Assembly: GCA_045627385.1 (NCBI GenBank)
Contig: JAZQNO010000023.1
Coordinates: forward strand, 1-64,000
Direction: 5' to 3'
DNA: 64,000 nucleotides
Origin: UBA1757 sp045627385
GTDB taxonomy: Bacteria; Bacteroidota; Bacteroidia; Bacteroidales; UBA1402
Positions 9,380 through 18,597 of this stretch are shown piece by piece; positions within the stretch are counted from its first letter, which is position 1; the number at the start of each line of letters is the position of its first letter. Both the position numbers and the translations under genes were made by a program. The notes under the pieces were generated by a model. That model was not told the DNA's origin and did not search any database. It saw only the letters and a list, made by a program, of their open reading frames with translations.

Positions 9380-10630
9380 ATGGCCTCTAAAACCTCTCAA
9401 GGAGATTGCTGCAGCTTCTGCGGACGTTCCCGCAAGGAAGTCGGGTTGCTTTTGACGGGCATATCCGGAAACATCTGCGACGAATGTGCTGAACAGGCGC
9501 ACGAGATGTGCAAGGAAATGCTTCACGAGAAGCATGCCAAAAACAACAGCAAGTTCGATCTGGAAGGTCAGACACTGCCGACACCGAAAGAAATCAAGGC
9601 TTTCCTCGACCAGTATGTCATAGGTCAGGACGATGCTAAGAAATACCTGTCGGTTTCGGTCTACAACCACTACAAACGCCTGCTGCAGAAAAACACGGGC
9701 GACGATGTGGAAATCGAAAAGTCGAATATTATCATGGTGGGACCCACCGGAACCGGAAAGACACTGTTAGCCAAGACTATAGCCCGAATGCTAAAAGTGC
9801 CGTTCACTATCGTCGACGCTACAGTTCTGACCGAGGCCGGCTATGTGGGTGAAGATGTGGAAAGCCTGTTGACCCGATTGTTGCAAGTGGCCGATTACGA
9901 TGTGCCATCGGCTGAAAAAGGCATTGTCTTCATCGATGAAATCGACAAGATAGCGCGCAAGGGCGACAATCCCTCGATTACTCGAGACGTCAGCGGCGAA
10001 GGTGTCCAGCAGGGATTGCTCAAACTACTCGAAGGTTCGGTGGTCAACGTGCCCCCTCAAGGCGGACGCAAGCATCCCGAACAGAAGATGATTGCGGTCA
10101 ACACGCAGAACATTCTGTTCATCTGCGGCGGCGCCTTCGACGGCATTGAAAAGAAGATTGCCCAGCGTCTCAACACGATGACGGTCGGCTACGGCGCCAG
10201 CAAGGACCAGCAGCAGATTGACCGCAGCAATCTGCTGCAGTACATCGCCCCGCAAGATCTGAAATCCTTCGGCCTGATTCCCGAAATCATCGGCCGAATG
10301 CCGGTACTCACCTATCTCGACCCGCTCGACCGCAATGCGCTGCGCTCCATTCTGACCGAGCCGAAGAATGCCATCATCAAGCAGTATGTCAAGTTGTTCG
10401 CAATGGACGACATCGAACTGGAATTCGAGCCGGAAGTCTTCGATTTCATCATCGACAAGGCCATCGAGTTCAAATTGGGCGCCCGCGGCCTGCGGTCCAT
10501 CACTGAAACCATCATGATGGACCTCATGTATGAGCGCTGCAGCACCAAAAAAAGGAAATACCTGGTCACACTCGCGTATGCCCGCGAGAAACTCGACACG
10601 GAGAAACAATCCAGACTCAAAAATGTCTAA
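9380..10630 (+). CDS. clpX: ClpX, AAA+ unfoldase of the ClpXP protease
   Basis: The N-terminal zinc-binding domain has a CxxC...CxxC pattern (CSFCGRS and CDEC). The AAA+ core has Walker A GPTGTGKT, Walker B VFIDEIDKI and the sensor/arginine region around GRMPVLTYLDPLD. At 416 residues it has the usual length. It recognises and unfolds tagged proteins and feeds them to ClpP. A strong terminator follows. Confidence 0.97.
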   Translation: MASKTSQGDCCSFCGRSRKEVGLLLTGISGNICDECAEQAHEMCKEMLHEKHAKNNSKFDLEGQTLPTPKEIKAFLDQYVIGQDDAKKYLSVSVYNHYKRLLQKNTGDDVEIEKSNIIMVGPTGTGKTLLAKTIARMLKVPFTIVDATVLTEAGYVGEDVESLLTRLLQVADYDVPSAEKGIVFIDEIDKIARKGDNPSITRDVSGEGVQQGLLKLLEGSVVNVPPQGGRKHPEQKMIAVNTQNILFICGGAFDGIEKKIAQRLNTMTVGYGASKDQQQIDRSNLLQYIAPQDLKSFGLIPEIIGRMPVLTYLDPLDRNALRSILTEPKNAIIKQYVKLFAMDDIELEFEPEVFDFIIDKAIEFKLGARGLRSITETIMMDLMYERCSTKKRKYLVTLAYAREKLDTEKQSRLKNV

Positions 10631-10638
10631 AAACGAAG

Positions 10639-10663
10639 GCGGGCCACAAGCCCGCTTTTTTTT
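10639..10663 (+). terminator. Rho-independent terminator after clpX
   Basis: GCGGGC (10639-10644), loop CACAA, GCCCGC (10650-10655), then a run of eight T starting at 10656. It ends the tig-clpP-clpX unit. Confidence 0.9.
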
Positions 10664-10674
10664 GTTTTTTTTAC

Positions 10675-10706
10675 TTGCATATCTAGAGGCTTTCTTTATA
10701 ATTTTG
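10675..10706 (+). promoter_or_regulatory. Promoter for recQ and the downstream gene run
   Basis: TTG at 10675-10677, a 21-base spacer and TAATTTTG at 10699-10706 precede the recQ ATG by 25 bases. Confidence 0.65.
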
Positions 10707-10731
10707 TTCTTTATATAAAATACTCGCAACT

Positions 10732-12909
10732 ATGTCAGGTTCAAATGAATTGGTCGAAAAGCTGAAATATCATTTCGGTTTCGACACCTTCAAGGGGAAT
10801 CAGGAAGCCATCATCCGCAACGTGATGGCCGGCAACGACACCTTCGTGCTGATGCCTACCGGAGGCGGCAAGTCGCTGTGCTACCAACTGCCTGCCCTGC
10901 TGATGGACGGAACTGCCATCGTCATTTCGCCTCTGATTGCCCTGATGAAGAATCAAGTGGACGCCATGCGCAACTTCAGCGAGGAAGACGGCGTGGCTCA
11001 TTTCATCAATTCCTCCCTCAACAAGTCAGCCATAGACCAGGTCAAGGAAGACATCCTTTCCGGCAAGACGAAGCTGTTGTATGTGGCGCCTGAATCGCTG
11101 ACGAAGGAAGAGAACATTGATTTTCTGCGACAGATAAAGATATCGCTGTTCGCTGTCGACGAGGCACATTGCATCTCGGAATGGGGTCATGATTTCCGTC
11201 CCGAGTACCGCCGCATCCGCCCGCTGATCGACCAGATCGGACGCACGCCCATCATCGCCCTGACGGCCACCGCCACTCCGAAAGTGCAGCACGATATCCA
11301 GAAGAACCTCGGCATGCCTGACGCCCAGGTCTTCAAATCTTCATTCAACCGGCCCAACCTTTTCTACGAAGTGCGTCCCAAAACCGCCAATGTGGAGAAA
11401 GACATCATCAAGTTCATCCGGCAGCACGAAGGCAAATCGGGCATCATCTATTGCCTGAGCCGGAAAAAGGTCGAGAAACTGGCCGAAACGCTCAATGTCA
11501 ACGGTATCAAAGCATTGCCTTACCACGCAGGCATGGACCCCGCCACCCGCTCCAAGAATCAGGACGACTTCCTGATGGAAAGGGTCGACGTGATTGTGGC
11601 CACCATCGCCTTCGGCATGGGCATTGACAAGTCAGACGTGCGTTACGTCATTCACTACGACATACCCAAAAGTCTGGAGGGATATTACCAAGAGACAGGT
11701 CGGGCCGGCCGCGATGACGGCGAAGGCATCTGTCTGGCGTTCTATTCGAACAAGGACCTCCAGAAATTGGAAAAATTCATGCAAGGTAAACCCGTTGCCG
11801 AACAGGAAATCGGCAAAGAACTCTTATTGGAAACGGCCGCTTATGCGGAGTCGGCCGACTGCCGCCGCAAACTTCTGCTCCACTATTTCGGTGAAAACTA
11901 CGAGCAGGACAATTGCGGCAATTGCGACAACTGCGTCAATCCCAAACACCAGGTCGATGTGACTGAACTTCTGTCCACCGTCCTGGAAACCGTGCAAGCT
12001 GTCAAGGAAAAATTCAAAACCGACCATATCATCGACATTCTCGTGGGCAATTCCACCGCCGACGTCGTTTCTTACCAGCACGACGAGCTCGACACCTTCG
12101 GCTCCTGCAAGGACGAAGGCGAGCGGCTGCTCAACGCGGTCATCCGCAAGGCCATGATCGACGGTTACATCGACAAGGAAATCGAGAATTACGGTGTGCT
12201 GAAACTGACCGCCGAAGGACGCAGCTTCATCAAGAAGCCCAAGACTTTCAAGATCGTACAGCAGGAGGAACCCGATGAAATCGATGACGAAATCCAGATG
12301 CAGGGCAGTGTCACGAGCGCGGTTGACCCCATCATGTACTCAATGCTGAAGAATCTGCGCAAGCAGATTTCCAAACAGCTGAATCTGCCGCCTTACGTCA
12401 TCTTCCAGGATCCCTCTCTCGAGGCCATGGCCACCACCTATCCCATCACCATCGAGGAACTGGCCAACATTCCCGGTGTGGGAACGGGAAAGGCCAAACG
12501 CTACGGCGAAGAATTCATCTCGCTCATCAAGCGTCACGTGGAAGAGAACGAAATCGAGCGCCCCGAAGACCTGCGCGTCCGCACGGTAGCCAACAAATCG
12601 AAGCTGAAGGTGAGCATCATCCAGGCCATTGACCGCAAGGTCGAGCTCGACGACCTCGCCCGCAGCAAGGGCCTGAGTTTCCCTGAACTGCTCGACGAAA
12701 TCGAGGCCATCGTCTACTCCGGCACCAAAATCAACATTTCTTACTTCGTACAGGAAGTCATCGACGAAGACCGCGTGGACGACCTGCTCGAACATTTCAA
12801 GGAGTCTTCGAGCGACAGCGTCGAAGAGGCCATGGAAGTGGTCGGCGACTGCAGCGAAGAGGAAGTCCGACTCGTGCGCATCAAATTCATATCGGAATAC
12901 GGCAATTAA
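10732..12909 (+). CDS. recQ: RecQ ATP-dependent DNA helicase
   Basis: Superfamily 2 3'-5' helicase of 725 residues. Motif I is MPTGGGKS, motif II is DEAH in FAVDEAHCISEWGHDFRPEY, and motif VI is in YYQETGRAGRDD. The RQC zinc-binding region follows (CRRKLLLHYFG, then CGNCDNC). A C-terminal HRDC-like region contains LANIPGVGTGKAKRYGEEF. It unwinds forks and recombination intermediates. First gene of a tightly spaced plus-strand run extending to about 24.2 kb; guaB starts 20 bases later. Confidence 0.95.
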   Translation: MSGSNELVEKLKYHFGFDTFKGNQEAIIRNVMAGNDTFVLMPTGGGKSLCYQLPALLMDGTAIVISPLIALMKNQVDAMRNFSEEDGVAHFINSSLNKSAIDQVKEDILSGKTKLLYVAPESLTKEENIDFLRQIKISLFAVDEAHCISEWGHDFRPEYRRIRPLIDQIGRTPIIALTATATPKVQHDIQKNLGMPDAQVFKSSFNRPNLFYEVRPKTANVEKDIIKFIRQHEGKSGIIYCLSRKKVEKLAETLNVNGIKALPYHAGMDPATRSKNQDDFLMERVDVIVATIAFGMGIDKSDVRYVIHYDIPKSLEGYYQETGRAGRDDGEGICLAFYSNKDLQKLEKFMQGKPVAEQEIGKELLLETAAYAESADCRRKLLLHYFGENYEQDNCGNCDNCVNPKHQVDVTELLSTVLETVQAVKEKFKTDHIIDILVGNSTADVVSYQHDELDTFGSCKDEGERLLNAVIRKAMIDGYIDKEIENYGVLKLTAEGRSFIKKPKTFKIVQQEEPDEIDDEIQMQGSVTSAVDPIMYSMLKNLRKQISKQLNLPPYVIFQDPSLEAMATTYPITIEELANIPGVGTGKAKRYGEEFISLIKRHVEENEIERPEDLRVRTVANKSKLKVSIIQAIDRKVELDDLARSKGLSFPELLDEIEAIVYSGTKINISYFVQEVIDEDRVDDLLEHFKESSSDSVEEAMEVVGDCSEEEVRLVRIKFISEYGN

Positions 12910-12929
12910 TTCACAAAAAATATTTCACT

Positions 12930-14405
12930 ATGTCATTCATTGAAGATCGTATCGCCTATGATGGCTTGACTTTTGACGACGTCCTGCTCATTCCGGCTTA
13001 CTCGGAAGTGACTCCGAGAGACGTCTCCCTTCAGACCCGTTTCACCCGTGATATCGAGTTGAAGATTCCTATCGTATCCGCCGCCATGGACACCGTCACC
13101 GAATCCAAGATGGCCATCGCCATCGCCCGCGAAGGCGGCATCGGTGTCATCCACAAGAATATGAGCATCGAAGAGCAGGCCAAACAAGTGCAGATTGTCA
13201 AACGTGCCGAAAACGGCATGATCTACGACCCCATCACCATCCGCAAGGGATCGACTGTGCGTCAGGTGCTGGCTCTTATGACCGAATACCGCATCGGCGG
13301 CATACCCGTCGTCGACGAACAGAACAAACTCATCGGTATCGTCACCAACCGCGACTTGCGTTTCGAAAACGATATGGACAAGTCCATCGACGAGGTAATG
13401 ACCAAAGAGAACCTCATCACGACCAACCAGTCGACCGACCTGCATCAGGCAGAAAAGATTCTGCAGCTGCACAAGATTGAGAAACTGCCGGTTATCGACT
13501 CCAAGGGGCATCTCGTGGGTCTGGTCACCTACAAGGACATCACCAAAGCCAAAGACAAGCCATCGGCCTGCAAGGACTCTCTGGGACGTCTGCGCGTAGC
13601 AGCCGGTGTCGGCGTCACGGCCGATGCCATGACCCGTATCGAGGCCCTGCGCGAGGCCCAGGTCGACGCCATCGTCATCGACACGGCCCACGGCCATTCG
13701 CGCAATGTCATCCAGACGCTCAAGAAAGTGAAATCCACTTATCCTGACATGCAGGTCGTCGTGGGCAACATCGCCACCGGCGAAGCCGCCAAGGCGCTGG
13801 CCGAAGCCGGTGCCGACGGCATCAAAGTGGGTATCGGCCCGGGCAGCATCTGCACGACCCGCATCATCGCCGGTATCGGTGTGCCGCAGCTTTCAGCCAT
13901 CTACAATGTCTACAGCGCCGTCAAAGCCTATGACATCCCCATCATCGCCGACGGCGGCATCCGCTACTCGGGCGATATCGTCAAGGCGCTGGCCGCCGGC
14001 GGCAGCAGCATCATGGCCGGTTCGCTCTTCGCCGGTGTGGAGGAATCTCCGGGCGAAACCATCATTTTCAACGGACGTAAGTTCAAGTCGTATCGCGGCA
14101 TGGGTTCCATCGAAGCGATGGAGAAGGGTTCGAAGGACCGCTATTTCCAGGCCGACGAAAAGGATTCCAAGAAGTTGGTTCCCGAAGGCATCGTGGCCCG
14201 TGTCCCCTACAAAGGCACCCTGTATGAGGTCGTCTATCAGATGATCGGCGGTCTGCGCAGCGGTATGGGTTACTGCGGCGCTCCCTGCATCGAAAAGCTG
14301 CATGACGCCAAGTTCACCCGCATCACGGCTGCCGGCGTTTCCGAGAGCCACCCGCACGACGTTTCCATCACGGCGGAAGCTCCCAACTACTCCCGTATGG
14401 GATAA
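12930..14405 (+). CDS. guaB: IMP dehydrogenase
   Basis: Oxidises IMP to XMP with NAD+, the committed step of guanine nucleotide synthesis. The TIM barrel is interrupted by a CBS-domain pair (about residues 95-205). The catalytic Cys lies in GPGSICTTRIIAGIGVPQ, and the flap contains YRGMGSIEAM. At 491 residues it is full length. It follows recQ closely and shares its strand with the envelope genes downstream. Confidence 0.97.
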   Translation: MSFIEDRIAYDGLTFDDVLLIPAYSEVTPRDVSLQTRFTRDIELKIPIVSAAMDTVTESKMAIAIAREGGIGVIHKNMSIEEQAKQVQIVKRAENGMIYDPITIRKGSTVRQVLALMTEYRIGGIPVVDEQNKLIGIVTNRDLRFENDMDKSIDEVMTKENLITTNQSTDLHQAEKILQLHKIEKLPVIDSKGHLVGLVTYKDITKAKDKPSACKDSLGRLRVAAGVGVTADAMTRIEALREAQVDAIVIDTAHGHSRNVIQTLKKVKSTYPDMQVVVGNIATGEAAKALAEAGADGIKVGIGPGSICTTRIIAGIGVPQLSAIYNVYSAVKAYDIPIIADGGIRYSGDIVKALAAGGSSIMAGSLFAGVEESPGETIIFNGRKFKSYRGMGSIEAMEKGSKDRYFQADEKDSKKLVPEGIVARVPYKGTLYEVVYQMIGGLRSGMGYCGAPCIEKLHDAKFTRITAAGVSESHPHDVSITAEAPNYSRMG

Positions 14406-14432
14406 TTCTCCAACCGATTGAAATCGATTCTT

Positions 14433-16355
14433 ATGAAAAAGTCCATCATTCTCGGTCTGGCATTGGGGTTCGTCTCTTTGTTCGCTTTCGGCGCTCAGGA
14501 GGATCCCGTTGTCATGACTATCAACGGCCACGATGTGAGCCTGTCGGAATTCCAGTACCTCTGGAAAAAGAACAATTCGACCGAAGCCTCTGAGAACCAG
14601 TCGCTCGACGAATATGTCAACCTTTTCGTCACGTTCAAGCTCAAGGTGGAAGCCGCTTTGGAAGCCGGCATCGACACCCTGCCTTCCTACATCAGCGAGC
14701 TGAAAGGCTACCGCGACCAGCTGACGCCTCCCATGCTCATCGATGAGGATGCCATCCGGGCCGTCATGCACGAAGCCTACGAGTATATGAGGACTTATGT
14801 CGAATTGAGCCACATCCTCATCCGCATCAGCCCGGACGCCAGTCCGGCCGATACTCTGGCCGCCTATCGGAAGGCTTTGGAAATTCGCAAACTGACCCAG
14901 AAGAAAGGCGCCGATTTTGCCGCTCTGGCCCGCGAATATTCCAATGACGCCAGTGCTGAAGACGGCGGTTATCTCGGCACCAACATCGGCAACCGTTACA
15001 TCTACGACTTTGCCAAAGGCGCCATGAATACGCCCAAAGGCGAGATCAGCCAGCCGGTCCGCACCCAGTTCGGTTATCACCTCATCAAAGTGCACGACCG
15101 TTACGAGGTTCCCGGCCAGTACCTGTCCGGCCACATCCTGATGTCGGCTCCCAAGGACGCTCCGGCCGAGATGAAGGCTGAGGCGGAACGCAATATCCGC
15201 GAGATTTACCGCCTGCTCGAAAACGGCGCCGATTTTGCCGAACTGGCGAACACCCGCAACGATGACCGTTATGTGGTGGGCAAGGGCGGCATGTACGAGA
15301 CCATGCGCGGCGGCTCGCTCCCCATCGAGTATGAAAGCCACATTTTTGCTCTGAAGGACGGACAGTATTCCGAGCCTTTCCAGAGTGACTACGGCTGGCA
15401 TATCGTCAAGCGTTTCACCGTGACACCTTTCCCCGACGAGATGTCTTTGGAGGAGGAGCTCAAGCAGAACATCTACCGCGACGACCGCCGGTTCGCCGGC
15501 AGCCGTGCACTGGCCAGACAACTCCAGTCCGACTACAACTTCCTGCTAGAGGAAAGCAATTTCAAGGATTTCGAAGAGAAGGTCCTGGCCTACGGCCAAA
15601 TCGATGAAGGTCTGATGGCCGCCACCGCTTCCGTCTCTCCGCTGGCCCATTTCGACGGAGGTTTCATCACTGCCGGACAGTTCTGCCAGTACCTACTGAA
15701 ATCCGATGATGTCAGAATCGACTATCTGAAGGATTCCTGGAATAGGTTTGTGGACGCCACGATGCTGGCCTACGAAAACGGCCGTCTGGAAATCAAGTAT
15801 CCGGAATTCGGCCATCTGATGAAGGAATATCACGACGGTATTCTACTGTTCGAAATCAGCAACCGTGAAGTCTGGGACAAAGCCGCCACCGACAAGGAAG
15901 GTCTCGCGAACTATTTCAATGAGCACAAGTCCGATTTCAATTGGGAAGTGCCTCACTACAAAGGTTCTGTCATTTATTGCAGCGATGCTAAACTGCTCAA
16001 GAAGGTGAAAAAGGCCGCCAAGAAACTACCTCAGGATTCGATGGCCGTCGTGCTGAAGCGCACCTTCAACAACGATTCGACCACCTTTGTCAAGGTTGAC
16101 CGCGGTCTCTATGCCAAAGGCGACAAGCCGCTCGTTGACAAACTGGCCTTCAAGGAGGGCGATTGGACTCCCTCCGAAGATTTTCCCTATGTATTTCTGC
16201 AGGGCAAAGTGCTGAAGAATCCCGAAGATGTGGCTGATGTCCGCGGTCAGGCTGTGGCCGCTTACCAGGATTATCTTGAGAAAGTGTGGGTCGAAGGCCT
16301 CCGCGCCAAATATCCCGTCACCATCAATCAAGACGTTCTGAAAACGCTCAAATAA
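14433..16355 (+). CDS. Periplasmic peptidyl-prolyl isomerase with two parvulin domains
   Basis: The ATG at 14433 gives 640 residues beginning with a signal peptide (MKKSIILGLALGFVSLFAFGA); a TTG at 14418 is also in frame but would add residues before that signal. Two parvulin (PpiC/SurA-type) modules are visible. One begins at ELSHILIRISPDA and ends with TQFGYHLIKVHDRYE. The other begins at GHILMSAPKDA and ends with SDYGWHIVKRFTV. A long C-terminal region of uncertain fold follows. Likely a periplasmic folding factor for outer-membrane proteins. First of three related genes in a row. Confidence 0.88.
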   Translation: MKKSIILGLALGFVSLFAFGAQEDPVVMTINGHDVSLSEFQYLWKKNNSTEASENQSLDEYVNLFVTFKLKVEAALEAGIDTLPSYISELKGYRDQLTPPMLIDEDAIRAVMHEAYEYMRTYVELSHILIRISPDASPADTLAAYRKALEIRKLTQKKGADFAALAREYSNDASAEDGGYLGTNIGNRYIYDFAKGAMNTPKGEISQPVRTQFGYHLIKVHDRYEVPGQYLSGHILMSAPKDAPAEMKAEAERNIREIYRLLENGADFAELANTRNDDRYVVGKGGMYETMRGGSLPIEYESHIFALKDGQYSEPFQSDYGWHIVKRFTVTPFPDEMSLEEELKQNIYRDDRRFAGSRALARQLQSDYNFLLEESNFKDFEEKVLAYGQIDEGLMAATASVSPLAHFDGGFITAGQFCQYLLKSDDVRIDYLKDSWNRFVDATMLAYENGRLEIKYPEFGHLMKEYHDGILLFEISNREVWDKAATDKEGLANYFNEHKSDFNWEVPHYKGSVIYCSDAKLLKKVKKAAKKLPQDSMAVVLKRTFNNDSTTFVKVDRGLYAKGDKPLVDKLAFKEGDWTPSEDFPYVFLQGKVLKNPEDVADVRGQAVAAYQDYLEKVWVEGLRAKYPVTINQDVLKTLK

Positions 16356-16359
16356 GTCT

Positions 16360-17232
16360 ATGTATTTTAAAGGTCTGCTTTCGCTGCTCATTTTTGCCAT
16401 GCCGCTATGGCTCAAGGATTGTCTTCATATCCAGAACGATATGGAACGGACTGCCTTGGTTCAGGTGGGCAGCCAGACGCTGTATCTCGATCAGGTCATG
16501 CGCGATGTCCCCGCCGGACTTTCTTCGGAAGACAGCGTCGCGCGCATTCAGATGCTCTGCGACGAATGGGCCAAAGAGGCGCTGATGTACGAATCGGCCT
16601 GCCGCAATCTGAGCATGACGGACGAAATCGAAGAAATGGTCGAGAACTACCGCCGTTCCCTGCTGGTTTACCAGTATCAGCAGCAGGTGCTTGACCAGAA
16701 ACTCGAAGCGACGGTCACCGAAGACGATATCCAAGCTTATTACAAAGACAATTCGTCGCGCTTCGTTTCGAGCCAGAACCTCATCAAAGGCATTTTCATC
16801 AAGGTTCCGCTCAGCTCGGGCAATCTCGACTACATCAGACGCATCTACCGCAAGACCGACGAATCCTCTTTGGAAGGTATCGAATCCTTCTGTCTGAAAT
16901 CGGCCACGGCCTATCAGGACTTTTCCGACGAATGGACCTCTTTGGACGATGTGCTCGACCAAATTCCCTATGAGGTAAAAGACCAGTCTAAGTTCTTGAA
17001 AAATAACAGTTTTCTGGATATTGACGACGACAATTACTGCTATTTGCTCAGCATCCATGAATCCTTGCCCGTGGGGCAGAGCGAGCCGCTGGAATTTGTC
17101 AGCAACCGCATCAGAAACATACTGATCAACAGCAAGAGAACCGAGTTCCTGCGCCAGTTCGAGCAGGATATGTTTGAAGAAGCCAAGGAGAGCGGAGCCG
17201 TCAGGTTCATTGCGCCTCCCAAGGCTGAATAA
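16360..17232 (+). CDS. SurA-like periplasmic chaperone without a parvulin domain
   Basis: A 290-residue protein with a hydrophobic N-terminus (MYFKGLLSLLIFAMPLWL) that may be a signal peptide or anchor. A helical SurA_N-like region follows, with QVGSQTLYLDQVMRDVP and then DIQAYYKDNSSRF. That DIxxYYxxN element normally precedes a parvulin domain in SurA-type proteins. No parvulin signature follows, so it appears to be a chaperone-only member. It sits 4 bases after one PPIase gene and 12 bases before surA, suggesting a shared role in outer-membrane protein maturation. The family call is by resemblance and context. Confidence 0.6.
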   Translation: MYFKGLLSLLIFAMPLWLKDCLHIQNDMERTALVQVGSQTLYLDQVMRDVPAGLSSEDSVARIQMLCDEWAKEALMYESACRNLSMTDEIEEMVENYRRSLLVYQYQQQVLDQKLEATVTEDDIQAYYKDNSSRFVSSQNLIKGIFIKVPLSSGNLDYIRRIYRKTDESSLEGIESFCLKSATAYQDFSDEWTSLDDVLDQIPYEVKDQSKFLKNNSFLDIDDDNYCYLLSIHESLPVGQSEPLEFVSNRIRNILINSKRTEFLRQFEQDMFEEAKESGAVRFIAPPKAE

Positions 17233-17244
17233 TTTTTCCGAGAA

Positions 17245-18597
17245 ATGATGAAGAAACTGTTTAATATCATCTGTCTGACCGTCGTTTGTCTGCTGGCAAA
17301 CGCCCAAAACAACGTGATAGACGAAGTGATTTGGGTGGTTGGAGACGAAGCCATTCTGAAATCAGATGTCGAACAGCGCCGCCTGCAGGCTCTCTACAGC
17401 GGACAGAAGTTCGATGGAGACCCCTACTGCGTGATTCCCGAACAGATCGCCATCCAAAAACTGTTCCTCCATCAGGCCGAGCTCGACAGTATCATCGTCA
17501 CTGAAAACGATGTCATCGGACAGGTGGACCGTCAGATCAACTACATGATCGCACAGTTGGGTTCGAAGGAAAAATTGGAAGAGTATTTCGGCAAACCGCT
17601 GTCTAAGATTCGCGAAGAGCAACGCCAGAACGCCCGCGAAGAGGAGACCATTCGCCAGATGCGCAACAAACTGCTCAAAAACGTGACTGTGACGCCCAGC
17701 GAAGTGCGGGCCTACTACAACAATCTGCCCAAAGACAGTATCGCCATCATTCCCGGACAGGTCGAAGTGGAAATCATCACGGCCGACCCGAAATATCCCG
17801 AAGACGAGGTCGAATACATCAAGTCCCGTCTGCGCGACTTTACCGAGCGCATCAACAACGGCACGCGTTTTTCCACGCTGGCCATCCTCTACAGTGAAGA
17901 TCCCGGATCGGCTTCGAACGGAGGCGAACTGGGCTTCTACGGCAAAGGCGAACTGACTCCCGAATTTGCCAATGTGGCTTTCTCGCTGACCGACCCCAAC
18001 AAGGTGTCGCGTATCGTCGAGACCGAATTCGGATTCCACATCATCCAGCTGATCGAAAAAAGAGGTGACCGCATCAACTGCCGGCACATTTTGCTCAAAC
18101 CGCGCATTTCGGCCGAAGAGAAAAACAAGGCCGTCCTGCGGCTCGACAGCATCGCAGAAGCCATTCACAACGAAAAAATCACCTTCAAGAATGCGGCCCT
18201 GTATTTTTCCGACGACAAAGACACGCGCAACAACGGCGGTCTGCTGATCAACGATAACACCGGCACTTCTCTTTTCCAGATGGAAGAACTGCCTCCGGAA
18301 ATCGGCAAACTGGTCTACACGATGGAGGTCGGTCAGGTGTCGCAGCCTTTCGAGCTGATGCTCAAACGCAGCCAGCGCACCAAAGAGACCTGCGCCATCA
18401 TCCGCGTGAAGAGCAAAACTCAGGCCCACCGCGCTTCGGTCAACGACGACTTCCTGCAGTTGCAGCAGATAGTGTTGGAACAGAAAAAGGAAAAGATCAT
18501 CGACGACTGGATCCGTCAGAAACAGAAGGAGGTCTATGTGCGCATCAACGAGAATTGGCGCAGCTGCGACTTCCAATATCCCGGTTGGATCAAGTAA
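17245..18597 (+). CDS. surA: SurA-type periplasmic chaperone/peptidyl-prolyl isomerase
   Basis: This 450-residue protein has a signal peptide (MMKKLFNIICLTVVCLLANA) and the SurA_N chaperone domain (VIDEVIWVVGDEAILKSDVE). A parvulin domain runs from VEVEIITADPKYP to TEFGFHIIQLIEKRGDR, and a second, more divergent parvulin-like module starts at CRHILLKPRISAEE. SurA escorts unfolded beta-barrel proteins to the BAM complex. Upstream are two related genes; the OstA-like gene begins directly after its stop codon. Confidence 0.88.
   Translation: MMKKLFNIICLTVVCLLANAQNNVIDEVIWVVGDEAILKSDVEQRRLQALYSGQKFDGDPYCVIPEQIAIQKLFLHQAELDSIIVTENDVIGQVDRQINYMIAQLGSKEKLEEYFGKPLSKIREEQRQNAREEETIRQMRNKLLKNVTVTPSEVRAYYNNLPKDSIAIIPGQVEVEIITADPKYPEDEVEYIKSRLRDFTERINNGTRFSTLAILYSEDPGSASNGGELGFYGKGELTPEFANVAFSLTDPNKVSRIVETEFGFHIIQLIEKRGDRINCRHILLKPRISAEEKNKAVLRLDSIAEAIHNEKITFKNAALYFSDDKDTRNNGGLLINDNTGTSLFQMEELPPEIGKLVYTMEVGQVSQPFELMLKRSQRTKETCAIIRVKSKTQAHRASVNDDFLQLQQIVLEQKKEKIIDDWIRQKQKEVYVRINENWRSCDFQYPGWIK

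Noticed and set aside
13893..15521. A 542-codon minus-strand open frame over guaB and the first PPIase gene
   Set aside because: Antisense shadow; both underlying plus-strand genes have clear motifs and normal lengths.
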